Translations under genes and position numbers: made by a program
Part shown: one piece after another, positions 1-13,000 of the stretch
Layout of the letters: every line of letters starts with the position of its first letter
Numbering within the stretch: position 1 is the first letter of the stretch
From: Liolophura sinensis
Lineage: Eukaryota > Mollusca > Polyplacophora > Chitonida > Chitonidae
Direction: 5' to 3'
DNA: 64,000 nucleotides
Assembly (NCBI RefSeq): GCF_032854445.1
Contig: NC_088299.1
Location: forward strand, 13,135,608-13,199,607
The notes under the pieces: model-generated
What the model was told of the DNA's origin: nothing
The model's database searches: none
What the model saw: only the letters and a program-made list of their open reading frames with translations

Positions 1-2357
1 GAACTCTTTTGAAAATGAAGGCAAGAAAAGTTATTAACCGGTACATTGTTTATTTACCCTTGCCACCGTAATGTACGGGTCAAGTTTGGTCTACGATCGC
101 GATTGTAACTTCAAAAAACTTACAATCGCCTTATAATTTCTTGGCGTAAGCAGCGTAAATTATTATTTCAATCAACTGTATACTCAACTGTAGGGTCTAC
201 AATTGATTGGAACTAAAACTGCTTTGTGCAAACGGGCCCTGGCGTTTTATTTCAAGAATAACTCATAGAGACTGAATTGCCGATTCGTCACAAACCACTG
301 CCCAACGACAGGTACCCGACCGACCATGTGGTTTATTGTTGCAGCGAGAGACAGATTCGACCACACGACCTTTTGACCTTCATTGGGGTGGTCTTATGAA
401 TGCTATGAAGACTTTCGTTTGTACCTTAGATTGAACCCTAGGTTCGTTTGAGGTCAGGACGGGTCCTCGAAGAGTTGGAGATGACCTATTGGGCTGTGTA
501 GGCACATCATCACCGTGTTTACAGAAACACTTCAAAACCCTTCCCTACTTTTCATCATTTGTCGTTTTCCATAAACATGTCACCATAGAGACAGTACCTT
601 TTAAATAATCAGACAGTTCTTTGTCGCGCCATTTACAAGTGGTATTTCGAAGTCAAAAATGTGTGCAAAACAAAACACAAGTTACTCAAAACAATGTGTA
701 ATCCAACAGCATATATCGTCTGGAAATAAAGTAAAAGAAAACAAATCTATCGAACGCTAATTACCTCTGAAAAAGGATTTTATTTTAACTTCATTTAAAT
801 TGGTAGCGTTACACAAGTATAGAGGAAATATGCATGTTTCGATAGATTTATTTCCACTGCGAGGGCCAGTTTTATCTAAGATTTGTATTCAGTTTAACAG
901 TTAGTGAGAGAAGAGTCGTGGTTAAAATACCATGACTTCAAATAGTGCAAACTCTACATAACTTTAGCCGTCTGTAGAAGATAGTGAAAGAAAATATCAT
1001 TTGTACAATCATAAGCTCAAAATCCAATGATTACATCTTCAACAATATGTAAAACGTAGATTCACGTGTACGCCATAATATTGATATTTTCTAGATGAAT
1101 AAAATTCTTATAATACTGTTAATACAACTGTTAAAAATATAGCTACAAATGCTTCTCTTTCTATAAAGTACAAGAAACTGTAAACAGGCCGTTACAGATA
1201 AACTGTATATATATATTCAGACATCTTCTATCTGGTCTGAGGATGCGTCCGTTTATGGCCGGAAGACACTAGCGTGTGAATTAACGGCATCCAGATTCAA
1301 GCCGACATCTTATCAGACTCGTGAACACCGTCATCATCCTATGGAGAATTCTTGCGGTATTCTACGCATGTTCGGAGACGAACCTGCCACGGTTATGTAA
1401 GGACATGGATCACCGTGAGTGTTCATCTTTGGGCTGCAAGCCCGCATCAGGCCAGGGGCCAACAAATGTTTTGTTTGCTTACATTCCAAATGACTTTCCA
1501 CTCGATCAGATTATCCTCAATTTCCGGAACAATTCTGACAGGTTAAGGAGTAAATATGCGTTGTTTAGATATATAATTCTCCGAGGACTCGATGCAGTGG
1601 TTCATCTGATAACGCATGGCCTGACAGCTGACAGCTGACATCAGGTGTGTTCTTGTCCAGTGCTGAATGTATCCTTTTCTTCAGGTGATATCGATCTAGA
1701 ATCGATCTGTGGATGAATACACCACAGAATCTGGGCTCGTGTCAAGCGTGGACAACCATTATCCACCTGACAAAGAGCATTTGTACTACGGTGATAATAG
1801 ATTCATACCCATAAGGTGTCTTTTATATGTAGCTCTTAGTACTAATTGTCGCTGGGCCTACACATGTATCTACCTTTCCTTGGTGGACAATTTCTGAATT
1901 TCTGATCGGAAAGACCAATCTAAAATGATGTATATATCAGACGAAAGACCATTATAAACTGTGCGGGAAAATAATTGAATTTTTTTTTTTTTTTTGTTTT
2001 TCTTTTTGGAATCAGATTCTGCGGTGGTCTGTTGTGGCCCAGAAGGTATCAGTTACGTCACATCTGTACTTTTTGCCTGAAATAATTCATTTCAAGGTCG
2101 AATAAACAAATACATTCAAAGATCTATATGTACATCATTTGGAATGATGAAACGTGGCAGTCTAATGAGTGTCAAGCAAAACCCTATGTGACATCATTAC
2201 TTCCATTGTGATCAGGAAAGGTCATCATGGAATAAAATATTCAAATGCATTTTAGTAGGTTAAACGTATTGTAAAAAAAATAAATCCAACTATTTTCCGG
2301 GACAGTTTTTAATGGTTTTACATACTTTATTTTAGTGCTTTCTTTGCCTTTAAACCG
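1..2357. other. Unannotated left flank; no gene recognised
   Basis: The open frames here (for example 1321-1638 and 1709-1897) are short, give no recognisable domain and lack the codon regularity of the real exons further right. I looked for the missing N-terminal exon of the DUR3-type gene that starts at 3975. It should end in phase 0 at a GT donor and encode the first membrane segment. I found no convincing candidate, so it probably lies left of the window. A poly-T run is at about 1980-1995. Confidence 0.5.
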
Positions 2358-2553
2358 GTGCTTTCTTTCAGAGCCTGTCAAGACGTAGGTTTTACTTTCA
2401 TCTCTTATTCCAACTATAGCCTATTTATAATGTTCCCTAATTGCTTAAGGCATGTTTTTATAGTGTAATGTTAGACCTGTACTTTCTCTCCGAGCCTGTT
2501 AAGACATAGGTATAACTTCCGCCTCTTATTCCAACTATAGCTTATTTATAATG
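2358..2553. repeat. Direct repeat, two ~75-bp copies 121 bp apart
   Basis: Copies at 2358-2432 and 2479-2553 share the block 'tcttattccaactatagc' and the end 'ttatttataatg', with scattered substitutions between. They look like a decayed local duplication and carry no coding signal. Confidence 0.7.
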
Positions 2554-2645
2554 CCCAATCCTCGTCGGTGCTTGGCTATTGATGTCGTAGGCATGGCGAA
2601 GGACAGTAGTTAACTCATTGAACTCAGGTCCCGCCACAAATCTGT

Positions 2646-2700
2646 CGACTTTTATTCATTTATTTATTTATTTATTTATTCATTTATTTACTTATTTATA
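2646..2700. repeat. (TTTA)n microsatellite
   Basis: A run of TTTA/TTCA tetranucleotides. The same tetranucleotide forms the tail of the SINE-B copies in this window, so this may be the remnant of a SINE-B tail. Confidence 0.8.
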
Positions 2701-3280
2701 GGTATTTTAATTAATTTGTGTTAACTGTACACCATACAAAAGAGTAAACAGTCAGGCGAGAAACCATTCAATACGTCATCTCTTGGGGTTTAATTGTAAA
2801 GCCCAAAATGTCCTTTCATGAACAGTGAATCTTGCCTCAGTGATTTGCAACTTGTAACATGATTTTTTCATGAGCAAAAGAAAAAGACAAAAAAGCTTTG
2901 CCAGATTTTATGCCTTTAGCACCAATCTTTGTTAGGTTTATTCCAGCATGATTTACGGTTCATTTAGCAGTTCAGCTTTATAAATATTCCAGGAATGAAG
3001 ATAATGAGTGGCCATGACAATTTTATGAAAATGTCATCTAAGAGCTTTAATAGGTGAATAAACAATATTCTGATTTTCCTGTTTCAAGTGAATACTAACA
3101 TGATATTATGAGTGTACATACATATTTTCATCACGGTGTAAGCCGAAGAGGGCAGGTGGAGATTTAAATGTACTAATTCTTCTGGTCGCACTATTCGTTT
3201 TACTCTGAACGTAAATGACAATCAAACTTTAAACCTCACCATAACATTACGCACTACCCATTGAATCCTGGCAGCTTGGG

Positions 3281-3455
3281 GTATCACGCTGGACATATCA
3301 AATCTTATACACCTCGGACTCAAGACCGGCTTCAAGACGTATCACGCTTGACTTATCAAATCTTATACACCTCAGACTCAAGACCGGCCTCAAGACGTAC
3401 CACGCGTGACAAACCAAATACTATAAAACTCGCGCTCATTGCTCTCCCATTGACT
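3281..3455. repeat. 58-bp tandem repeat, about 3 copies
   Basis: The motif 'gtatcacgct' recurs at 3281 and 3339 and, altered, at 3397, exactly 58 bp apart each time. The shared interior contains 'atcaaatcttatacacctc' and 'ctcaagaccggc'. A weaker fourth copy follows around 3455. The open frame through this array is a by-product of the repeat. Confidence 0.85.
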
Positions 3456-3974
3456 TATCACGCTCGACAAATCAAAACATTTGATACACTTCAGGCACTC
3501 ACTGTTGTCATTTCGCATGTCAGAACAGTGTAAAACACTGATCCAAAAGATAAATAATGTCAAAGTAGATTGGCTTTCTCCACATCAGAGCTGTTAAGCC
3601 ATATTGTCTCTTCTTGCTGGTAGGCACATATGGTGAAAATCACTGATTGTCTGAGTACAACTGCAAAATGTAACGTATTGCTTCACAGATTGAACCTGCA
3701 TCCACTAAATCCAATCCAGGGAACATCCATGCTTAGTTTTGGTTCCATGTTAATGTGTTGCAAAAGTAGAATTTCGTTAAATAAACAATGTAACAATTTC
3801 GTTCATTACAGAAAATTGCCACGATACGCACTACTGCTCATAGCGGCGTGTATGGGTAACCATGCATTCATTCATAATGGAAAACAAAGTACTAAGATGC
3901 TATGTCGTTGTTTGTCTTTATTGCAGCGCTGCCTGGAAAGATTGTAACGGTTAATTTGTCTCTTCTGCTTGTAG

Positions 3975-4097
3975 GATAATTTGGACATAGCCTTTGACGC
4001 TGGTGGAAAGGTGAGCATCGGGCTGACAGCGTCCACCATCGTATCGCAGTGGACATGGGCGGCAACTTTACTCCAGTCCTCCACTGTGGCAAGCAAG
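3975..4097 (+). CDS. DUR3-type gene, first visible exon (residues 1-41)
   Basis: The acceptor is a pyrimidine-rich tract ending 'tctgcttgtag'; the donor is aag|gtaact. Both ends are in phase 0. It carries the family signature [13 protein letters not shown]. The exon begins mid-protein, so an upstream exon is required. Confidence 0.92.
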
Positions 4098-7000
4098 GTA
4101 ACTCTCAAGCTAATTTCATTCTGTTGACATCTGCTGTCACAATAAACTGAACCCAATACTCCCAGACTATCAGGGACAACTGTCAATCACGATGCCATAC
4201 TAACACATCAAGTATACAAATGCATACTTCACTTTGAAGTTCTTCCGTCAACCTTTTGGTGTTTGAGTACAAAGGTATAATCGTTCCGTTGTTCGGAACA
4301 CTTCCACATTCAGTGATTACAGTCATTATATCGACCAATAGGTGGATTCGGCCACAGCTTGTATTGAAGAGAGCTGATCACAATGAAAGAAATTAGCAGG
4401 TATTCCGTGAAGTTCAAGCAATCCAAGCTCGATAGTCAGTTGATCATTGCTTTATTTTGGCTGTGGTTACGTGGTTATTATATAGATTACAATGGCTGTA
4501 GGCCCCTATTGTACAGATGCGCACAAATCGATTGTCGTCCCAAACGTGGAGATGTACTGTAGTATTGTGATAAGAGGACATTGCACTCTCAAACGTAGGC
4601 ATGTACTGTAGTATACCGTAAGATGACATTGCTGTCTCCAATGTGGAGATGTACTGCAGTATTGTGCTAAGAGGACCTTGAACTTTCAATCGATTGTTTA
4701 GGGGTTAACGTCGAACATAACAAATTTTCAGTCATATGACAACGAAGGAGTATTCGGAGTGCATGTACGTGTAATCTGCCTCGTCAATGCACTTTTAAAG
4801 GTGGGCATATACTTTAGTATTGTGTATTATTACAAAGCACCCCCAAAACGCGGATATGTACAGAACTACAGTATTAGATGGCATTGTACTCTCAACATGT
4901 ATTGTAGGCATGTATTGTAGTACAGCGTAAGACGACGTTGCTCTCTCCAGTGCGGAGATATACTGTAGTATTGTGTATAAGGACATCGTCTCCAGTATGA
5001 AGTCAAACGTAAATTTGAGTCTGCCTGAGAAATTGCATGGCTTCTATTTCAAATTTTATGTGACTGAAGTACTTCGGGCGTGTGCAATAGCTTCTTGGGT
5101 ATGGGGTGGACTTGGGTATGAAATGAAAGTGTCTGCCCATTAAGAGGCTGTACTTCAGATTGATCGTAAATTTTTGGTTTGGGCGTTTCAGAACTGATTT
5201 TTGTGTATTTTTTCTTCTGATAGCCAAATTAATGCAGTTCCAGAAAATGCCTACATTTAAAAATGCCATTTTCTGTCTTCACGTAATAATTAATGTTTTA
5301 TAGTTTCAATCAGACCCAAATAACGACAGTTAATGTGTGCATGAAAATTATTGACCATTGCCATATTTGGATATCGAAAAGCGCAAAATGGACATAAACG
5401 TTTCATTTAATTCGCGGCGAAACCATCACACAAAGGATTAAACATATGTAACCAGTATTTGGGACGTCCGGTTGATCTGCATGAAATATAGATTATCATT
5501 TGGTGTTCTTGAGTGACAGTTGAATGTTTATGAATCCATTGACATTGTATTCTATTATCATCGTCTCATGGCAGTCAGTTGCAGGGGAACACGATTTTCT
5601 AATCTAATTTTGATTTGAAATATTTATATTTAATCCTGGGGCACGCAAAGCTGCGTTATTAAAGAAAGACACATAATAAACTACAATACAGAAATTCCCC
5701 CGTTGAGTCTCCCTAATATTAACATCCAAGACTTGATACGACCTTTGAATATAACGCTGTCTGGTAAGATTTTGGGAGAGTACTTCAGTTCAATTCTATA
5801 TTGTGGTCCTCTCTTTATACAATACATTTTTTTCATCCAGTTGAAGCTGATGCTGATAAGACAAACATCAAGCATAAATCATCCCACTGTAGACGAACTG
5901 TGTGCGCTTAGCATCCCAGCAGTGTCTTTAATCTGATTATCAGGCATGAACGTAGTTAAATCCATATTGGCTGCTTCGCGTTGTAGACATCATCCTGTCG
6001 ATGCTTCTGGCGCTGCCCTTGGGATGTGTGATATTTATATAGCCTGATCTGAGTTCAAAGCCTGATAGTCAAGAACGCAGCATTCTTCTGACGTGAAAGT
6101 GCTTCAGTCTGTTTTTTTTTTCTCCCACTGACGCATCGCTGGCAGCACACCCGCCATTACAGACGCAACGAAAAAGGCCACTGGTTGGGATTATCGGATT
6201 CTAACCGTTAGAAGTAAAGAGATTGCCACAATAAAAAGAAATGGGAGGGGGAGGGCGGGGGACCACTGGGGAAGGATAAAAGGTAAAACTAGGTTCATAA
6301 ATAATGTGTTTTGCAAACATAGTTAATGACACACATGGTGAGGAAAGTTTTCCACCCCTCATTAAGCGATATCAAATCAATCGATTTTATGCGTTTTTCC
6401 ACTGACCTCTTCATGCCGTCGTTTTGATCACACACCTTTGTGGCATGCGTTGGCCCTTTCTGGCATTTTTGTATAGGCTTATCGTGGCTCAGTTGGTTAG
6501 CGCGCTAGGGTAGCGTAATAACGCAGGAGCTTATCACCAATGCTGTCGCTTTGAGTTCAAGTTCAGCTCATGCTGGCTTCCTTTCTGGCCATACGTGGGA
6601 AGGTCTGTCAGCAACCTGCGGATGGTCGTTTGTTTCCACTGGGCTCTGCCCGGTTTCCTCTCACCATAATACTGATCGCCGTCGTATAAGTGAAATATTC
6701 TTGTGTACGGCGTAAAATACCAGTCAAATAAATAAATAAATCTGAACACGTGCTTTATGACACGGGCAGACAACCCTCAAGGCTAAACCGCATATCAAAG
6801 TAATATGAAACAAAGCCGCGCCGCCGGTGTTATCGGTCTACATATTTAGTTATTTAGTTTAACTAATTGTTTATAATGTGATACTCATGAGTATTTCTAC
6901 AATACGACGACGGCCAATTTTATTGGTGGTAAAAACCGGATAAAGGTTTCCCCGTTCATGAGGGCTCCAACAATTTATTGACGGTTGGTTGTGTTTTATG

Positions 7001-10000
7001 ATTCGACTTTATATCTAACTTTTATCAGGTGTCTTTTTACTTTATATATGGTTTCCTGTAACACATGATAAAAACGGTATGAAAACAATATATTTCTAGA
7101 CCAGTGACATCTAATAAGCTGCAGCTATCATCGAGACAATTGTTTTTACCTAATTCTGTTTAAGGCATGGTGGTAGGAACATGTACGTTTCTACTTTTTA
7201 GCCTATACATGAACAGTCAGACTAAAACTCTACCTGAGGTAAATGATAAGTAGCTGGGTTACACCGTTAATGCGTGTGGCCATTAGCCAATCATCACACT
7301 GTCGTCATACATGTAGCTGTGGTTTTACTCTCTCCTCTGTAAGTTTTTTTTTTTTTTTGCCTTTTAATGCCTGAAAACCATAGCCAACGTCAAACATGCC
7401 TTATAAGTCCTTGAGTAAGTGAAGACACACACACACTGCATTCATGGACACGTTTTGTAAGGGCGTTTGATTAAAGAATCCTTGTACTTTTTACACATCA
7501 CCCACTTTATGCCACTGGCGTTTATTGACCAACACTAGAGAATGGATGCATTTGGTTACAGCCCAGGCCTTTGTCAAACGTGAGTGTGTATACCTTTTGC
7601 ATATAGACTAGATGTACATGGTTGTATTACGTCTACCCAACTACCCTAACTTGTATGCATCGCAAAACAACAAGTTCTGTTTACCTTTCTAGGAAAATGC
7701 TACAAAAGCATTTCGGCTATGAATTATTCAAAAATAACATTTTCTCAGTTGTTTGCTGAAGAGGAAGCCTTTATTTCGACCGATAATAAAGTAAATAGTA
7801 TTCAAATATGGTCTCGTGTCAGTTTAAGTCAGTCAAAGTATTATTCTAACTCTTCATGTAAATGCATAGATAGTAGCAAATTTCCCCCTCTCCCCGGCAG
7901 CATGGCTTTACCAGAACTAGGTAAGAAAATGCATTGATGTTTATTGTAATGTATTAGACGTCACTGGTGTGGAAGTATTCAAAATGCTGTATTGTCATCA
8001 CATTTAACGAGGTCTGAATATAGATGGGCATGCATGTTTCAGATGATAGCATATATTTGTGTTTCCTATTTGCTTTAAATTCTCGGACCCCTATTAATTG
8101 TCCATAAGCGACAATCAGTCACAATTATTCCATGGCCATAATTAAACATTGGTTCCTATATTGACCAATCTGTACGAAAGCAGCAATACAAAATCTAGAC
8201 AGTCAAAATCTGGATCTTCTTATGTCAACATCTGGAAGAGGTAACTAACAATGCCAAGGGAACGACACTCGCAGCACCATCACTACCTGACAACATGAGA
8301 CATCTCGCCACGAATCTGAATTTTTGCTCAGTGAAGCTCAAACATGTCCAAAGCTTAGACAATTTCCATTATTTCCATACCAAACATGCACCCGTACACC
8401 AAAAATGGCCTGTAGGCTATGACAAAAGACTTTACACCCCGAGCCGCACAGAAGGCCTAATGGCAGCAAAAAGTGTTTTCTTCTGTCACCTTGCACTGCG
8501 TGTGTACTTCATTCATGAGCCCATATAATTTTGACGTAATAAAGGAAAGAACAAATGAGTTCACAGCTTTGGACAGGCGGATAGGAGTTTTACGAATTCC
8601 CCACTGCATTCGTCCCGAAAAACTGAAGTGATAATAACGTCCTGATTCCTATCAATGTTGGCACAACCCACTTAATTTACCTTAAATATTAAAAGCTCCA
8701 GTGCATCAGAGATAATTTACCTACAGAAACGACAGCTATCATACCTTATCAAGATCAGTCTGCAAATCTCATCCATATTATTTTAATTAGAAATTTGTCC
8801 GTATTTTAAGATAGCCATACTATTTGTTTCTGTATAGTTCTGTTCGTGACGTAGGACGAATTGCAGCGTAAGATCAAACTGGAACCAGCCTGTGCCGGGG
8901 GGGGGGGGGGGTGTGAACAAGGCTTTAGACTCATTCGAACTGTTTGTTGTGTTATGTACTCTTGTCGCTTTATGATCAAAAGTACGATAGCCGGACTTCA
9001 CTCAGTATGAAGGCTTGTACAATGAATCAGGCTACAAAAACATGCTAACCTGACTGTACACAATATCAATATGCGAAAACAGATACAAATGAGACCTGAG
9101 TAGTAGTTTTTTCATGTTGCTGACTGACCCATTTAAATGCGCTCGCCTTGAAGGCCCATCTCGTGTCAACAGACAAACAGATGTGTATATCATGGAATCT
9201 CTTTCAGCCTGATGGAACCAGGAAATCAAGCTGTATCTACTGGTCCAAGCTAATAAATGATTAATGAATAGCTGTGAGGCCAGTATACGGAAACTACATG
9301 TATACTATCCAAAAAAAGAAACGCATAGGTGTTTTGTTTTATTTTAAAATGAAATAAATACATTTTGTCTTCATTTCATGAGCAAAATGTGTTTTAATAC
9401 TGTTAATAGTCACAGTTAGCACACATTTTATTCCTCAAAACATTTCTTGGTTGAAAATGTTGAGTTTGGAGGCCGTTTTTGGAAGAAGTAAAAAATACAG
9501 CACCACACTGCATCACGTGCAGTCTTACACGCCGAACTTACGCATGGAAAGCATGCAGTGTGTGACTATAAAACAGCAACTTCGGGCCGGAAATCGGCGT
9601 CTTTCAAGTGGTGTTTTCAAGCTGATTCAACATGCCACGTCTTGACACTGTCACAAGAAATATTGCCATTGGAAGACTTCAAGCTGGAGAGTCCCAATCG
9701 TCCATTTCTAGGCGTCTACACGTCAGCCAGAGCACGATTTCACGGCTTGCTGCCCGCTACAACAATACTGGGACAACAAATGACCGTCGGCGTTCAGGTC
9801 GACCACGTGTCACTACAGCAGCCCAAGATCGCTACATAAGGGTCCTCCATTTGCGTGACCGTTGTGCTACAGCTGAAAGCACAGCAGCCAGCATACCGGG
9901 ACTGAGGAGGATATCAGGTCAGACAGTGCGGAACAGGCTGAGGGAACATGGACTGAGAGCCAGGAGGCCCTATGTTGGGATCGTGCTGCGTCCTCACCAT

Positions 10001-13000
10001 AGCGCCAATCGCCTCCGATTGTGTAACAACGTGACTGCATGGAATCTACGCAACTGGCGACGCATTTGGTTCAGTGATGAGTCCAGATTCCTATTGCAGA
10101 GACGTGATGGTAGAAACTGGGTTTACAGACGTGCTCACGAACGTTATGCCCCTAACTGCGTACGCCAAGTGGACAGATTTGGTGGAGGGAGTGTGATGAT
10201 GTGGGCAGCAATATCGTATACTGGTCGTACAAATCTTGTCCACGTTCAGGGAAATCTTACGGCCGTACGCTACCGAGACACCATCCTGCAGCCACACCTC
10301 TTACCTGTCATTGACGTTCAGCGGGAGTTGTTCCAGCAGGACAACGCCAGACCGCACACGGCCCGTGTCACAAGGGACTTCCTCGCCGAAAACAATGTAA
10401 ATGTGCTACCCTGGCCGTCCCGTTCCCCGGATCTTAACCCAATTGAGCATCTGTGGGATGAACTTGATCGACGTCTACGCCAACGTCAACCTCAACCCTA
10501 AACGCTTCAAGAGCAAGTTGCATGTTTGCAGGAGGAGTGGCAGAACATTCTCCAGGCCTCTATCCAGCGTCTCATCCAGTCCATGACAAGGCGTGTCAGA
10601 ACTGTTATTCGTGCCCGTGGTGGTCACAACAGATACTGACATTCCACTCAAGTAGGAGACTCATTGTGAGTGTCTTACCTCAAGTTGATGGCCTTGTTGT
10701 CTAGATATGGACCGTTCCTTAATCTGTGTAAAAAAATATTTGCAGAATAGCAATTCTTATTTAGTTATGCATAATTGAAAAGACTGCATCACCTCCGCAA
10801 AAAACCGGGTTATGCGTTTCTTTTTTTGGATAGTATACTTATTTTGTGCACGAATAATTCGTATGAAATTACTCCTCCGCTTATGAAATATGAGATGTCA
10901 CTGCGCATGACTGAACAGTTATTCATCCTGAATTTTTATTTATTTGGGCAATACATTAGTAACTAAAGTTCAAGTATATACCAAACTACTAGGTGTAAAA
11001 TGTGCAGCGATTTACTAATACATACGTTGTAAAACTAACACCAAATCTTTAGGGGAGATTAAAAGAGATAAGTTTGATTGACGTATAATTAAAGATGTAC
11101 AGCATAGAGAATAAAATCAGAGCAGCAACGACAGGATGGTAGACATACAGCATAGAGTGAGTGAGTGAGTGAGTGCTTGGGGTTTAACGTCGTACTCAAC
11201 AATTTTTCAGTCATATGACGACGAAGGAATCATTAGGGTGCACGTACGTGTAATGTGCCTCCTTGTTGCAGGACGGATTTCCACCGCACTTTTATTTAAA
11301 GCTGCTTCATTGAGACGACTTAACGAAGTCAAGTAAGCCTCCCCGCCCGAGCCATTATACTGATAGTGCAAGCAGTCGTGCTTTCATGCTGAACGCCAAG
11401 CGAGGAAGTTACAACTTCCTCTTTTAAAGTCTTAGGTGTGACTCGATCAAGGATTGATCCTGGATCTACCGGTCCCGAAGCGAAAGCTCTACCAACTGTG
11501 CTATCCGGGCCGGTCGTACAGCATAGAGAGTAAAATCAGAGCAGCGACGACGGTATGATAGACGTACTGACAGCATAGAGAGTAAAACCAGAGCAGTGAC
11601 GACAGTGTGATAGACGTACTGACATCATAGAGAGTAAAACCAGAGCAGCGACGACAGTGTGATAACTGGCACAGGGTCACACGTAACCCGTGAAACAGGG
11701 TCTCAATTTACCTCAGTTACGGTTTTATTCTAATTGTTCATGTAAATGCACAGATATTAGCAAATTACACTTTCCCTAGCACCATAGATAAAGCAGAACT
11801 AGGTCAGAAAACGCAGTGGTATTAATTGCAATTTATAAGACCTCACTGGTGTGGAGTTACTGAAAATGCTGTGTGGTCATCACATTTAACATACAATGAC
11901 ACAAAGACTGACACAAGCATCCATCGCCACGAAATAGCCGAATTATATCGACGATGTGGGGTTAAGCACTAATCATAAATTTATTCATACAGAGGAAGCG
12001 TCCTGGAGAAAAATCGGCAGTGATATGTTGATATATGTTTTTTTTTTGTTTCGAAAGCTGTTGATTTGCCTCATTAATATTTATTGAAAAAAATATTCAG
12101 TTTTATCTGATTATCCCTAGTGCATGCACATTGTCATTTGTTAAGTACGTATTTGATAGCACTATCTTTTATTATGCTCTGTTTTGTCAGTATTGTTCAT
12201 TGGGCAGGGTATTTTAAAGCGAAAGCAGGGGGAAGCGTCACTGTCTCATTCCTTTATTGCAATGTTTACTCAAATGAAATGCGGCAAATGAAAGAACCGG
12301 GAGAGGGTTCTAACCGAGTCGTGAACGGAATTTTTTCTTCAGTGACTAGGACGCACGAGGTGTGGATTCAAACTCGACCTCAGACAGGAAATTTGTACAT
12401 GACAAGATGCAGTTTAACGGTATTTGAAGACGACCAATATGGTGTGCATGTCTATATGCCCCATACATGTGAAAAATTACGTGATTAAATAGTTTGACGT
12501 TTAACAAGCACCAATCAAATAAATATACAAGACAATATCTCCATGTTTGGAAAGCCTTTAATTTGTATATCCAATGAAGAAATAGGTGAAAAATAGCTGA
12601 ATATGTTGTTCGACTGGCTAGTGAAACTTTCAATAATTGTAACAGTAATATAGACTATGTTCAATTAACTAGCAGTGAGAGCTCTGACGTAATAAATGCC
12701 ATGTTACAAAATTACAAATTTTAATTTACAGCCATTTGCGTAGTGACGAAATCATTGTTTTATTTACACAAGATATGGAAGCAGCAGACGATGGTATAGA
12801 TATACAGTTAGAGTGTCTCGTCTAAAGAATGCAATTGTCATCGAATGTTGAGACTTGATTATCGATCCCTGTGCAAACTACATCAGCATGGAGAATAACA
12901 CAAGAGCAGAGGCGACAGAATGATATCATGGCCGCGTGTAAACGGTGAAACGCGGCTTCTTATGTTCTGTTTATGTAAAAGCTTTAAAAGTAGCAACTTA

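Noticed and set aside
3630-3947. 105-codon frame just before the first DUR3-type exon, tested as the missing N-terminal exon
   Set aside because: It lacks the expected membrane segment and a donor in phase 0, and the real acceptor with its own pyrimidine tract follows it.
12120-12488. 122-codon plus-strand frame
   Set aside because: Lies between R1 copies in an intron and has an overlapping minus frame of similar length; no domain. Treated as chance.
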